A stretch of 64,000 nt of DNA from Mycobacteroides abscessus ATCC 19977 (GTDB lineage Bacteria; Actinomycetota; Actinomycetes; Mycobacteriales; Mycobacteriaceae). The notes beneath the pieces were generated by a model that did no database searches, was not told the DNA's origin, and worked only from the letters and a program-made list of their open reading frames with translations. Below are positions 8,358-18,015 of this stretch, piece after piece. The stretch's first letter is position 1; each line of letters opens with the position of its first letter. Position numbers and translations under genes: made by a program. Where the stretch lies: NCBI RefSeq assembly GCF_000069185.1, contig NC_010397.1, positions 4,712,001 through 4,776,000 on the forward strand, written 5' to 3'.

Positions 8358-9611
8358 ATGCCTGATATTCACGATCCGCTAGCACTCGCCAACGGACAGG
8401 TACTGCGCAATCGACTCATGAAATCGGCCCTGAGCGAGGCCCTGGGTAACGCCGAGCAGGGCCCCGATCACCGACTCGTACAGTTGTTCAGCCGCTGGGG
8501 TGCGGGGGGATACGGGCTCATAGTGACCGGCAATGTGATGGTCGACCACAACCATCTCGGTGAGCCGGGGAACGTCGTCATCGAGGACGACCGTCACCTC
8601 GAAGGCCTGTCGCGCTGGGCAAAGGCGACCAAGGATGGCGGTGGTCTCATCTGGATGCAGGTGAATCATCCGGGAAGACAAGCCAACCCGCTGGCCACCA
8701 AGCATCAACCGGTGGCCCCTTCCGCCGTCCGGATGAGCGTTCCTGGATGGCAGGCGCCGCGTGAGCTCACCGATGTCGAGATCGAAGACATCATCGACAG
8801 GTACGCGCGGACCGCCGTCGTCGCCGATACCGCTGGATTCGACGGGGTGCAGATTCACGGTGCGCACGGGTATCTGGTCGCGCAGTTCCTGTCCCCCAAC
8901 ACCAATCGCCGCACCGACCGCTGGGGCGGCGACGCGCAGCGGCGCATGCGCTTCGTTCTGGAGATCGTGCGACGTACCAAGGCGGCCGTCAGCCCCGGGT
9001 TCGCCGTCGCCATCAAGCTCAACTCGGCCGACTTCCAGCGGGGCGGATTCACCGAAGAAGAGTCCCGTGGTGTTATCGCCGCCCTGGCCGCCGAAGGCAT
9101 CGACCTGATCGAAATCAGCGGAGGTACATACGAATCCCCGGCCATGGAGGGGCGTCCCGTCGTGGTATCAACGTCCACCCAGGCACGTGAGGCCTACTTC
9201 CTCGAGTACGCCACGACGGCGCGCGCCGTGGCCGGCGATGTACCGCTGGCGGTGACCGGTGGTTTCCGCACCACAGCCGCCATGAACGAGGCCATCGAGA
9301 GTGGGGCCTGCGATGTGATCGGTTTGGGGCGGCCCACCACCGTCAACCCCGAAGCGGCCATCGAGCTGCTGAGCACGCGCCGGGATCGGCTGACAGTTCC
9401 GGACGCCGCGCTACCGCTACCGGCGCGGCTGGCCGCGACCGCGCGCGCGAAAGCCTTCCTGAGCGCGCATGAGCTGCAATGGCACGGCACCCAAATGCAC
9501 CGCCTGGGCGCGGGAAGCGACCCGGATCCCAGCATCGGTCCGTGGATCACGACCCTGCGGCTCCTCAAGAACAACGGCGTCGAAGCATTCCGAAAAAGGA
9601 GAAGTTCATGA
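8358..9611 (+). CDS. NADH:flavin oxidoreductase, old yellow enzyme family
   Basis: This 417-residue protein is an FMN-binding TIM-barrel ene-reductase of the OYE/2,4-dienoyl-CoA reductase class. Recognisable elements are NRLMKSALSEALG at the N terminus, LIWMQVNHPGRQAN, GFDGVQIHGAHGYLVAQFLSP with the catalytic HGAH region, NRRTDRWGGDAQRRMRF, and a C-terminal phosphate-binding segment (LAVTGGFRT, DVIGLGRP). There is no C-terminal FAD/NAD domain, so it is a single-domain enzyme. The ATG at 8358 follows the operator; the longer frame to 8262 would run through it. It overlaps the next gene by 4 bp. Confidence 0.88.
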   Translation: MPDIHDPLALANGQVLRNRLMKSALSEALGNAEQGPDHRLVQLFSRWGAGGYGLIVTGNVMVDHNHLGEPGNVVIEDDRHLEGLSRWAKATKDGGGLIWMQVNHPGRQANPLATKHQPVAPSAVRMSVPGWQAPRELTDVEIEDIIDRYARTAVVADTAGFDGVQIHGAHGYLVAQFLSPNTNRRTDRWGGDAQRRMRFVLEIVRRTKAAVSPGFAVAIKLNSADFQRGGFTEEESRGVIAALAAEGIDLIEISGGTYESPAMEGRPVVVSTSTQAREAYFLEYATTARAVAGDVPLAVTGGFRTTAAMNEAIESGACDVIGLGRPTTVNPEAAIELLSTRRDRLTVPDAALPLPARLAATARAKAFLSAHELQWHGTQMHRLGAGSDPDPSIGPWITTLRLLKNNGVEAFRKRRSS

Positions 9612-10024
9612 CTGACAAAACCTTGCGCAAGTTCCGCCGGGAGCGCGCCATGGGCCGCTACCTGCTCAATCCGGCCGTCGGGGCCTTGGCCAAGCTGGGT
9701 GTGCGCACCGCCTTGGCCTCCGAGCTGGAGACCACCGGACGCAAAACCGGACAGCTCAGGCGGGTGCCCGTCTCGGTGCAGTTCGACTCGACCGGCGCCT
9801 GGGTGATCTGCCAGCACGGAACTCGCTCGGGTTGGGGAAGTAACATCGCCGCCAATCCCAATGTTCGCGTACGGCAAGGTAACCGATGGCGCACCGGTAC
9901 CGCGCAATTCCGGCCCGACGACGATGTCGTCGCACGAGGGCGCGGTTTCGGCGTGATCGGCGCGCGCGTCGTCAAAGCACTGGAAACGACGCCGATCTCG
10001 GTGCGCATCGATTTCACCGATTAG
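9608..10024 (+). CDS. Nitroreductase/deazaflavin-dependent (Ddn-like) protein
   Basis: This 138-residue protein matches the small split-barrel F420-binding family that includes M. tuberculosis Ddn. It shows ALASELETTGRKTGQLRRVPVSVQFDSTGAWVICQHGTRSGWGSNIAANPNVRV, where the TTGRKTG, GWG and NPNV elements are the family core. Such enzymes use reduced F420 on quinones or nitro compounds. The ATG overlaps the stop of the OYE gene (ATGA), so the two are translationally coupled under the TetR operators. Confidence 0.85.
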   Translation: MTDKTLRKFRRERAMGRYLLNPAVGALAKLGVRTALASELETTGRKTGQLRRVPVSVQFDSTGAWVICQHGTRSGWGSNIAANPNVRVRQGNRWRTGTAQFRPDDDVVARGRGFGVIGARVVKALETTPISVRIDFTD

Positions 10025-10089
10025 GACGCCTAGCTCGTAGGGCGGCATTTCCCAGCCATTTACCAGACAATGCCTCTAGGCTCGTCGCC

Positions 10090-11154
10090 GTGTGGCGGAC
10101 CCGGAGGGAATTGGCCGACGGCCGGGAAATTCTCTATTTCGACTCCATCCCCACGGAGCGGGCCGCCGTGGATCGGCGCGATCTGCCGCCGGTTTCCACG
10201 CAATCCCAGATACGGTTCGACCCGCTGCTGGGCGATTGGGTCACCCTGGCCTCACACCGGCAGACGCGTACGTTTCTGCCGCCCACCGATCTCTGCCCGC
10301 TGTGTCCGTCCACACCGGAGCGTCCTACCGAGATACCCGAGCACGCCTACGAAGTGGTGGCGTTCGAGAACCGGTTTCCGTCGCTGTCGCTGCACGCACA
10401 GGCCGCCACGCCTCCGGCGGGCGCAGGCTTCGGACGATGCGAGGTGCTTTGCTTCACCAGCGAGCACGACACCTCTTTCGCGCAGCTGGAGCCGCGCCGC
10501 GCCCGCCTGATCGTTGATGTGTGGGCCGAGCGTACAAAGGAATTGAGTGCGATCGACGGGATTGAGCAGGTCCACTGCTTTGAGAACCACGGCGAGGAGA
10601 TCGGCGTCACCCTGGCACATCCGCACGGACAGATCTACGCCTATCCGTTCATCACCGCCAAAACAGCCCGCGTCCTGTCCAACGTCGATACTCACCGAAA
10701 ACAACACGGCACCAATCTTTTCGGGGAAATCCTTGCCGCCGAGCGGGCTACGGGCACCCGGGTTGTCACCGCGAACGACGAGTGGACGGCGTTCGTACCG
10801 TCCTTCGCCCGCTGGCCGTATGAGGTTTCGTTGTATCCGCACCGGCAGGTCGCCGATATCCCGGACCTCGACGACGCCGCCCGTTCCGCCTTTGCCGAGC
10901 TGTATCTCGATGTGCTCCAGCGCTTCGCGCGTCGCTTCGACAACCCGATGCCATACATCGCGTCCTGGAATCAGGCGCCCACCGTCGCGTCCGGCGCTAT
11001 CCGCGACAACTGGTGGCTACACCTACAGGTGTTCTCGATTCAGCGTGCACCACGCAAGCTCAAATACCTGGCCGGATCCGAAAGCGGTATGGGAGCGTTC
11101 ATCAGCGACACCACACCCGAACAGGTCGCGGCCGAACTTCGGGACGTCATATGA
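10090..11154 (+). CDS. galT: Galactose-1-phosphate uridylyltransferase
   Basis: The enzyme converts galactose-1-phosphate and UDP-glucose to UDP-galactose and glucose-1-phosphate (Leloir pathway). The HPHGQIYAYPF motif carries the nucleotidylated histidine, and RFDPLLGDWVTLASHR near the N terminus and a CPLCP metal-site motif are also present. At 354 residues it has the usual length. I choose the GTG at 10090 (VWRTRRELADGREILYF); the open frame extends to 9886, but that part overlaps the Ddn-like gene and is not conserved-looking. It overlaps galK by 4 bp. Confidence 0.9.
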   Translation: MWRTRRELADGREILYFDSIPTERAAVDRRDLPPVSTQSQIRFDPLLGDWVTLASHRQTRTFLPPTDLCPLCPSTPERPTEIPEHAYEVVAFENRFPSLSLHAQAATPPAGAGFGRCEVLCFTSEHDTSFAQLEPRRARLIVDVWAERTKELSAIDGIEQVHCFENHGEEIGVTLAHPHGQIYAYPFITAKTARVLSNVDTHRKQHGTNLFGEILAAERATGTRVVTANDEWTAFVPSFARWPYEVSLYPHRQVADIPDLDDAARSAFAELYLDVLQRFARRFDNPMPYIASWNQAPTVASGAIRDNWWLHLQVFSIQRAPRKLKYLAGSESGMGAFISDTTPEQVAAELRDVI

Positions 11155-12245
11155 CGGGGACGTGGTCGGCGCCCGGACGAGTGAACGTGATCGGCGAGCA
11201 CACCGACTACAACGGTGGTCTGTCACTGCCCATCGCCATCCCCCAGCACGTCGACTGCACCCTGACGCCGCGTGACGACCAGACCGTACGCGTCACATCG
11301 CAACAGCACGGCCGAGACTGGGTCGAGGTACCGCTGGACCGGCTGGCCCACACCGATATCGTGAGCTGGGCGCGATACCCGCTCGGGGTCGTACACGAAT
11401 TCGTCAAGCGCGGGAACGACATCCACGGTATGGATCTGCGCCTTGACGGCGACGTACCGGTCGGGGCCGGTTTGTCATCCTCGGCCGCCGTCGAGTGCGC
11501 GGTTGCGGCAGCCATCCGGGATACCTTCGCGACCGAACTCTCCGATTCCGAGCTGGTAGACATCACACATCGAGCCGAGAACGATTTCGTGGGTGCGCCG
11601 ACAGGACTGCTCGACCAATCCGCATCGATCCTGTGCACCGCCGGGCATGCCCTGTTTCTCGACGCGGAAACCGGTGCACACACGCAGGTGCCCTTCGATC
11701 TGGCGGCGGCAGGACTTGAGCTCGTGGTCATCGACACCGGCACCCGGCACAACCACGTCACCAGCGAGTACGCCACCCGCCGTCAACAATGCCAGACCGC
11801 CGCGAGCCTCCTCGAGGTTCACTCGCTGAGCGCCGTCACCGATGCCGGAGTTCTCGATACCGTGGCTGATCCGATGCTCCGCGCACGTGCTCGGCACGTG
11901 GTGACGGAGAATGCGCGCGTACGCGAAGTGGTCGCAATACTTCAGAGTGGTCGGGATCCTCGCTCGATCGGCCCAATCCTGACGCGCGGACACGGCTCGC
12001 TGCGCGATGACTTCGCGGTGTCGACGCCGCAACTCGACGCTGCAGTCGAGGCCTCGTGCGATTCCGGCGCCCACGGTGCGCGGATGACGGGCGGTGGGTT
12101 CGGCGGCAGTGTCATCGCACTCGCCGAGGCCGATTCGTCGGCACGGATCGGTACGGCAGTGGCACAACACTTCTCCGCACAGCACTGGCCTATACCGCAA
12201 GTGTTCGTGGTTACACCCTCCGATGGTGCACGACGGATCCGATGA
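11151..12245 (+). CDS. galK: Galactokinase
   Basis: This GHMP-family kinase phosphorylates galactose at C1. It shows GRVNVIGEHTDYNGG (galactokinase signature), the ATP-binding PVGAGLSSSAAVE, DFVGAPTGLLDQ with the catalytic aspartate region, and GGGFGGSVIAL near the C terminus. At 364 residues it is slightly short but complete. The ATG overlaps the galT stop, and its own stop overlaps the start of the symporter gene, so the three genes form one coupled unit. Confidence 0.93.
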   Translation: MTGTWSAPGRVNVIGEHTDYNGGLSLPIAIPQHVDCTLTPRDDQTVRVTSQQHGRDWVEVPLDRLAHTDIVSWARYPLGVVHEFVKRGNDIHGMDLRLDGDVPVGAGLSSSAAVECAVAAAIRDTFATELSDSELVDITHRAENDFVGAPTGLLDQSASILCTAGHALFLDAETGAHTQVPFDLAAAGLELVVIDTGTRHNHVTSEYATRRQQCQTAASLLEVHSLSAVTDAGVLDTVADPMLRARARHVVTENARVREVVAILQSGRDPRSIGPILTRGHGSLRDDFAVSTPQLDAAVEASCDSGAHGARMTGGGFGGSVIALAEADSSARIGTAVAQHFSAQHWPIPQVFVVTPSDGARRIR

Positions 12246-13897
12246 CGGGTTCACTTCGCCTGGACGCCGGTCCCGTCGACTACGTGCTCATCGCCATCTA
12301 CTTCGTCTTCGTTCTCGGCATCGGCCTACTCGCCCGCCGCGGCGTCTCTTCCAGCATCGATTTCTTCCTCTCGGGGCGTTCCCTACCGGCCTGGGTCACG
12401 GGTCTGGCCTTCGTATCGGCCAACTTGGGCGCGGTCGAGATCATGGGCATGTCCGCCAACGGGGCACAGTTCGGCATGGTTGGTATGCACTACTTCTGGA
12501 TTGGTGCAGTGCCGGCCATACTGTTCCTGGGCATCGTCATGATGCCCTTCTTCTATGGCTCACAGGTGCGCAGCGTGCCCGAATATATGTTGCACCGCTT
12601 CGGAGTCGGTGCGCACCTGGTCAACGCCACAGGCTTCGCCGTCGCACAGGTACTCATCGCCGGAGTCAACCTGTATCTCCTGGGAACCATCGTAAATGTG
12701 CTGCTGGGCTGGCCGCTCTGGGTATCGGTCATCGCCGCGGCGGCGATCGTGTTGTGTTACATCACTCTTGGTGGTCTATCGGCGGCCATCTATAATGAGG
12801 TGTTGCAGTTCTTCGTCATCGTGGCGGCGCTCCTGCCACTCACCATCGTCGGCCTCCACCAGGTCGGCGGTTGGCAGGGATTGCAAGACAAGGTATCCGC
12901 CGGACAGATGTCATCCTGGCCCGGCAATGAACTCAGCGGATTCTCTGACAACCTGCTCTCTGTCATCGGCATCGTGTTCGGTCTCGGGTTCGTGCTCTCA
13001 TTCGGCTACTGGACCACCAATTTTGTTGAGGTACAACGCGCACTCGCCTCCGAGTCATTGTCCGCCGCACGGCGCACCCCGATCATCGGCGCCTTCCCGA
13101 AGATGTTCATACCCTTCATCGTGGTGATCCCGGGGATGATCTGCGCGGTTCTGGTACCCCAGATGGTCGCCTATAAGGCAGGGCAACCCACCAGTGATCC
13201 CAATCTGACGTACAGCAACTCGCTGCTCTACCTGATGAAAGAGGTGCTACCGAATGGTGTTCTGGGCGTGGCCATCACCGGCCTACTTGCCTCCTTCATG
13301 GCCGGTATGGCCGCCAATGTCTCAGCCTTCAACACGGTTTTCAGCTACGACCTGTGGCAGCGTTACATCCGCAAGGACCGTCCCGACGGCTACTACTTGC
13401 GGATTGGCCGAATCGCCACTGTCGGAGCCACGGTCATCGCCATCGGTACCGCCTTCATCGCGGCCAATTACAACAACGTCATGAACTACCTTCAGACGCT
13501 GTTCGCATTCTTCAATGCGCCACTGTTCGCAACTTTTATCCTGGGCATGTTCTGGAGACGGATGACCGCAACCGCGGGCTGGGCTGGATTGGTATCCGGA
13601 ACCTTTGCCGCCGTGGGCATATGGTCACTCTTTGAGACAGGCGTGTACACACTCGCCGGCCAGGGTTCCAACTTCATCGAGGCAGGTGTGGCCTTCACCG
13701 TGGACATCGTGGTGAGTGTTGCGGTGAGCTGGACCACGGAACCCAAGCCGGCCGCAGAGCTGGCGGGTCTGGTGTATTCGGAGACACCCCATGCCTTCTC
13801 CAGCGACGAGCCCGCATCGGGGTGGTTTCGTCAACCCGTCAAGTTGGCCATGACGGCACTGATACTGGTGGTGGCGCTGAACCTGATCTTCCACTGA
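12242..13897 (+). CDS. Sodium:solute symporter (SSS), probable galactose/sugar importer
   Basis: This 551-residue membrane protein has about 14 hydrophobic segments and the SSS-family layout. The first helix reads DYVLIAIYFVFVLGIGLLARR, followed by SSIDFFLSGRSLPAWVTGLAFVSANLGAVEIMG (the RSLPWW-like family motif). A conserved WTTNFVEVQRALAS segment is seen near residue 260 and GLLASFMAGMAANVSAFNTVF near residue 350. It resembles the sugar-transporting SGLT branch. Coupling to galT-galK by a 4-bp overlap indicates galactose as substrate, but this is inference from context. Confidence 0.88.
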   Translation: MTGSLRLDAGPVDYVLIAIYFVFVLGIGLLARRGVSSSIDFFLSGRSLPAWVTGLAFVSANLGAVEIMGMSANGAQFGMVGMHYFWIGAVPAILFLGIVMMPFFYGSQVRSVPEYMLHRFGVGAHLVNATGFAVAQVLIAGVNLYLLGTIVNVLLGWPLWVSVIAAAAIVLCYITLGGLSAAIYNEVLQFFVIVAALLPLTIVGLHQVGGWQGLQDKVSAGQMSSWPGNELSGFSDNLLSVIGIVFGLGFVLSFGYWTTNFVEVQRALASESLSAARRTPIIGAFPKMFIPFIVVIPGMICAVLVPQMVAYKAGQPTSDPNLTYSNSLLYLMKEVLPNGVLGVAITGLLASFMAGMAANVSAFNTVFSYDLWQRYIRKDRPDGYYLRIGRIATVGATVIAIGTAFIAANYNNVMNYLQTLFAFFNAPLFATFILGMFWRRMTATAGWAGLVSGTFAAVGIWSLFETGVYTLAGQGSNFIEAGVAFTVDIVVSVAVSWTTEPKPAAELAGLVYSETPHAFSSDEPASGWFRQPVKLAMTALILVVALNLIFH

Positions 13898-13901
13898 CGC
13901 G

Positions 13902-15743
13902 TCACCCACTCAGACTCCGGACAGCGCCCTTGTCGGCAGACGTGGCCATCGCGGCGTACGCGCGCAAGGCAGCAGAGACGTGGCGTTCGCGTGTGACAGG
14001 CCGATATCCGTTGCCCGATTCCAGGAGCGCTCGACGGCGCTGAAGCGTCTGAGGGTCAACCGCAACAACAATCGAGCGCCGGGCTATGTCGATGTTGATG
14101 ATGTCGCCGTCCTCGACTAGCGCAATCGGGCCACCGGCTGCCGCCTCTGGCGAGATGTGGCCGATGGACAGCCCGGAAGTACCGCCCGAGAAGCGCCCGT
14201 CGGTGATGAGTGCGCAGCTCGCGCCTAGGCCGCGGCCCTTGAGAAAGGCTGTGGGATAGAGCATTTCCTGCATTCCCGGTCCGCCGCGCGGGCCTTCATA
14301 GCGGATCACCACCACATCGCCCGGACGCACACGGTCGTTCAAGATGGCTTCCACCGCTGCCTCTTGAGATTCGAGTACCACGGCGGGGCCGCTGAAAACA
14401 CGGATCTTCTCGTCGACGCCCGCGGTCTTGACAATGCATCCGTTCGGGGCCAAATTGCCTGTGAGTACCGCGAGGCCACCGTCAGCGGAGTAGGCATGCT
14501 CGGTGTCGCGTATACAGCCGTTCTCAGCATCAAGGTCGAGAGTGTGCCAGCGCTGGGATTGGGAGAACGCTCGCGCAGACCGTTCACCTCCCGGGGCGGC
14601 GTGAAATAGCTCGATCGCCTCCGGCGAGGGCGCCGTGCCGCGTATGTCCCACTGTGTGAGCCATGTGGTCAGATCCGGTGCGTGCACGCTGTGAACATCG
14701 CGATGCAGCAGGCCCGCACGGTTCAGTTCACCTAATAACGCCGGGACTCCTCCGGCGCGGTGCACATCCTCGACCAGATAGGCACCGTTCGGAGCGACCT
14801 TGCTCAGGCACGGGACACGACGTGAGAGCGCATCGATGTCGGCGAGTGCGAAGTCCAGCTCGGCCTCATGGGCGGCTGCCAATAGATGCAGAACGGTGTT
14901 CGTCGAACCGCCCATGGCTATATCCATACACATCGCGTTCTCGAATGCCCGGCGTGACGCGATCTCTCGGGGCAACACGGTGGTGTCGTCGCTGCCGTAA
15001 TAACGTTGCGCAAGTTCCACAATCAGACTTCCGGCTTGCTCGTACAGGCCGCGGCGAGCGGTATGGGTGGCAAGCGTGGTGCCGTTGCCCGGCGGTGCCA
15101 GTCCCAGCGCCTCGGTCAGACAGTTCATGGAATTGGCCGTAAACATCCCGGAGCACGATCCACATGTCGGGCAGGCCTGGTCCTCAATACGGGCCAGGTC
15201 CTCGTCAGAGACGGAATCGGACGCCGATTCGGCCACCGCGGTGATGAGCGTCATTCCGGTGCGTACAGTTCCGTCCCGCAACGTGGCACGCCCGCCCTCC
15301 ATAGGCCCGCCGGAAACGAAGACCGCCGGGATGTTCAGACGCAATGCCGCCATCAGCATGCCCGGTGTGATCTTGTCGCAGTTGGAGATGCACACCAGGG
15401 CGTCGGCGCGATGTGCTTCCACCATGTACTCGATCGAGTCGGTGATCAGGTCGCGTGACGGGAGCGAATACAACATCCCTTCGTGTCCCATCGCGATGCC
15501 ATCGTCCACGGCAATCGTGTTGAACTCCCGAGGTACCGCGCCCGCGGCTGCTATCGCCTCGCTGACTATGCGACCGACCGGCTGTAGATGAGTGTGTCCC
15601 GGGACGAACTCGGCGAAACTATTCGCAACTGCGACAATTGGTTTCCCGAAATCGGAGGCGGCCACCCCGGCCGCACGCAGTAGCGCGCGAGCGCCCGCCA
15701 TGTTGCGGCCGTGCGTGACAGTTCGAGAGCGAAGTGCAGGCAT
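13902..15743 (-). CDS. ilvD: Dihydroxy-acid dehydratase
   Basis: IlvD dehydrates 2,3-dihydroxy-isovalerate and -methylvalerate to the 2-keto acids in valine, leucine and isoleucine synthesis. The iron-sulfur ligand motifs [12 protein letters not shown] (Cys122) and [18 protein letters not shown] (Cys191-197) are present, along with [15 protein letters not shown] near the C terminus. At 613 residues it resembles the E. coli enzyme closely along its whole length, including the N-terminal [16 protein letters not shown], and is longer than the ~575-residue type I recall as usual for mycobacteria. It may be a second, horizontally acquired ilvD. Confidence 0.93.
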   Translation of the reverse strand: MPALRSRTVTHGRNMAGARALLRAAGVAASDFGKPIVAVANSFAEFVPGHTHLQPVGRIVSEAIAAAGAVPREFNTIAVDDGIAMGHEGMLYSLPSRDLITDSIEYMVEAHRADALVCISNCDKITPGMLMAALRLNIPAVFVSGGPMEGGRATLRDGTVRTGMTLITAVAESASDSVSDEDLARIEDQACPTCGSCSGMFTANSMNCLTEALGLAPPGNGTTLATHTARRGLYEQAGSLIVELAQRYYGSDDTTVLPREIASRRAFENAMCMDIAMGGSTNTVLHLLAAAHEAELDFALADIDALSRRVPCLSKVAPNGAYLVEDVHRAGGVPALLGELNRAGLLHRDVHSVHAPDLTTWLTQWDIRGTAPSPEAIELFHAAPGGERSARAFSQSQRWHTLDLDAENGCIRDTEHAYSADGGLAVLTGNLAPNGCIVKTAGVDEKIRVFSGPAVVLESQEAAVEAILNDRVRPGDVVVIRYEGPRGGPGMQEMLYPTAFLKGRGLGASCALITDGRFSGGTSGLSIGHISPEAAAGGPIALVEDGDIINIDIARRSIVVAVDPQTLQRRRALLESGNGYRPVTRERHVSAALRAYAAMATSADKGAVRSLSG

Positions 15744-15791
15744 GTCACCATTCGCTCACGGCACCACCCAGGTTGGAAGACGGCGCGGGTA

Positions 15792-15810
15792 CTAGTAGTG
15801 GGACTACTAG
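15792..15810. promoter_or_regulatory. 19-bp perfect inverted repeat, candidate operator
   Basis: CTAGTAGT and ACTACTAG are perfect 8-bp inverted arms around GGG, ending 9 bp before the start codon of the MmyB-like regulator. It also lies in the 76-bp divergent space with ilvD. Autoregulation, possibly with control of ilvD, is likely. Confidence 0.65.
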
Positions 15811-15819
15811 GATCGACGC

Positions 15820-16662
15820 ATGGCAGGGACGGACGAACGCCGCAGAGAACTCGGCGCGTTCTTGCGTGTCCGGCGGGAACATCTTGTGCGCGCGGACTAT
15901 GGATTGCCTCCGGTAGGCCGCTCCCGCACCACCGGTCTGCGCCGCGAGGAGATCGCCTACCTGTCCGGTGTCAGTGTCACCTGGTACACGTGGCTTGAAC
16001 AAGGGCGTGACATCAATCCCTCCCGCCAGGTCCTCGAGGCGATCGCCCTTGAGATGCGCCTGTCCGCGGCCGAGCGCACCTATCTGCTCGAACTCGCCGG
16101 ATTTGCGCCATTGCCGCACAGTGCCACTCCCGACCCGGCTCCTGTGCCCGATCATCTTTTGCGGTTGGTCGAGAACCTGGTGCCCTCTCCCGCTTTTGTC
16201 GTGTCTGCCGACTGGAGCATCGGAGGATGGAACCGTGCCTACGAACTCCTGTACCCGGGCATCGCCTCGATCGTGCCGGCGGACCGAAATCTACTGCGGT
16301 TCATCTTTACCGACCCATATGTGCGGCAGATGCTGCCCGACTGGCCGATCACGAGCAGGCGGTTTCTTGCCGAATACCGTGCCGAGGCTGGTGCGCTGCT
16401 GGGAGACCCGAGACATCGCGCGCTCGTGGACCGGCTACAGCAGCAGAGCCCTGAATTCGCGCGGGCGTGGGCCGAGCACGAGGTCGGCCGGTTCACCTCA
16501 CGCGAGCGACGGTTCCACCATCCCGAAGCGGGGGAGCTGATTTTCGAGCATCATCGATTGAGCCCGTCCGACCTTCCTGACCTCCACATTGTCATCTACT
16601 TGCCGCTGGACGGCACGAATACGCGGACCAAGCTGGAGGCTCTGCTGTCCGGTGGCCGCTGA
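15820..16662 (+). CDS. Helix-turn-helix regulator with MmyB-like ligand domain
   Basis: The 280-residue protein has an N-terminal XRE-type helix-turn-helix (GAFLRVRREHLVRADYGLP...TGLRREEIAYLSGVSVTWYTWLEQGRDINPSRQVLEAIALEMRL). The C-terminal ~170 residues match the PAS-like MmyB/MLTR domain (SADWSIGGWNRAYELLYPG, ERRFHHPEAGELIFEHHRL). Mycobacterial proteins of this build bind fatty acids and often repress an adjacent, divergently transcribed enzyme gene. Here that neighbour is ilvD. Confidence 0.85.
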   Translation: MAGTDERRRELGAFLRVRREHLVRADYGLPPVGRSRTTGLRREEIAYLSGVSVTWYTWLEQGRDINPSRQVLEAIALEMRLSAAERTYLLELAGFAPLPHSATPDPAPVPDHLLRLVENLVPSPAFVVSADWSIGGWNRAYELLYPGIASIVPADRNLLRFIFTDPYVRQMLPDWPITSRRFLAEYRAEAGALLGDPRHRALVDRLQQQSPEFARAWAEHEVGRFTSRERRFHHPEAGELIFEHHRLSPSDLPDLHIVIYLPLDGTNTRTKLEALLSGGR

Positions 16663-16667
16663 CCGAG

Positions 16668-17972
16668 TCAACGGCCGCCGCGGTACTTTGCCGACAGCAC
16701 CGCAAGATGTTCGAGTGTGTCGTCCAAGGGAAGCACGTTGAAATCCGGCCCGAGCTGGTTGCAGGCCGAATCGAAGATGCCTTCGAGACTCGGTGCACCA
16801 CTGGATATGCCACTGACGGCAGCGGTGTATCCACGCTCCACAAACGCCTGTGGGTGGTGCACCACGAGCACCGTGTCACCGATCGCGGGCATGGGATCGG
16901 CTCCGCCGAACACGCCGTGCGCGTCGACCATCTGGTTATAGAGGTACGGGATCCTGGTCCGCCGGGCAGTGTCCAGGTCGTGGCCCACTGCCGCCCACAT
17001 GGGCTCGGGGTCATACAGATCCGATACAAAGCTGAACACTCCACCGGGGGTGTACACGTTGTCACCCCAGTAATGACTTACCTCGGTGACGACAACCTGG
17101 GCAGGGCCTTCCGCCATGTCTTGCTTGGCATGGAAGCCACCAGAGCCCGCCAACGACACACCGGGCTCCACCTCGGTGACACCGTAGCTGGCCAAGGTCG
17201 GAAAGGTACCCACATTTGCATTTCCCCCGACGTTGAGGTGCAAGTCCTCAAGCCCCAGTCGCTTTTCCAGGAGCTCCTTACCTCGCAGCATGGTAAAGAA
17301 CGCGTCAGTCGGCCTGATGGCGGACGGGTCACCGGTCTCGCCATAACTTATCGCCGAGAACTGTGTGAGGCCGGCGATCTCGATTCCTGGCAGATCCAGC
17401 AGAGCACGCACACCCTCGACACAGGAGTCTTCCGTCCAGCCTCCCACCAGTCCCGCGAACGCGCCATCATCCGCCCCCACGATGGCACTGCCGGTAACAG
17501 CCTGATTGGTGACGCGCACATAGACACGTTGGCGTATACCCAGTTCACGCGCCGCATCGGAAACGCGTTGCGCTGCCTGGTGTGTATACACGGTAATGAA
17601 TTCCGGCCGCATTGCCACCACGGCGGGAACTTGGGCCGCCGGAATGTTCTGAATGTGCCCGACGTTGCCGAGCGGGAAACCGTAGCGATGGATCCTATGC
17701 GCCTGCAACGTCTCGACCGCGCATGTGGACGGAATTCCCGCATCCAGGAGTACGCGAGTCATGAAGGGGTTCAACCCATTTTGTTTTGTCATGGCAAATA
17801 CACGCAGACCGTGCGTGGCCGCGGCTTCTGCGGTCAACCGCGCGTTGCGGGCAATCATGTCCAGATCGATCAGCTGAGTAGCCGCCGGCAGCGCGCCGGA
17901 TTGATGCAACTCGACGGCGGCGGCCAACATGCCGGGGTTGCGGTGGAAAGTACGCTCAAGCAACGTAGTCAT
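16668..17972 (-). CDS. Fold-type III PLP enzyme (YhfX/alanine racemase-like)
   Basis: This 434-residue protein resembles E. coli YhfX and other alanine racemase-barrel PLP enzymes. The PLP lysine region is LRVFAMTKQNGLNPF near residue 55, and a barrel segment ends in LHLNVGGNANVGTFPTLA. The C-terminal beta domain (DTVLVVHHPQAFVERGY) is typical of the second alanine racemase domain. I start at the ATG at 17972, preceded by GAAGGATATC; the longer frame to 18032 would overlap the amidase gene. It is probably an amino-acid racemase, lyase or deaminase. It is downstream of the amidase, perhaps handling the amino acid the amidase releases. Confidence 0.72.
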   Translation of the reverse strand: MTTLLERTFHRNPGMLAAAVELHQSGALPAATQLIDLDMIARNARLTAEAAATHGLRVFAMTKQNGLNPFMTRVLLDAGIPSTCAVETLQAHRIHRYGFPLGNVGHIQNIPAAQVPAVVAMRPEFITVYTHQAAQRVSDAARELGIRQRVYVRVTNQAVTGSAIVGADDGAFAGLVGGWTEDSCVEGVRALLDLPGIEIAGLTQFSAISYGETGDPSAIRPTDAFFTMLRGKELLEKRLGLEDLHLNVGGNANVGTFPTLASYGVTEVEPGVSLAGSGGFHAKQDMAEGPAQVVVTEVSHYWGDNVYTPGGVFSFVSDLYDPEPMWAAVGHDLDTARRTRIPYLYNQMVDAHGVFGGADPMPAIGDTVLVVHHPQAFVERGYTAAVSGISSGAPSLEGIFDSACNQLGPDFNVLPLDDTLEHLAVLSAKYRGGR

Positions 17973-18015
17973 GAAGATATCCTTCGATCGCACGGCGGGC
18001 TGAATATTCTTGTGC

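Noticed and set aside
9886..10089. N-terminal extension of galT
   Set aside because: It overlaps the Ddn-like gene in another frame and is Arg-rich; GalT similarity starts after the GTG at 10090.
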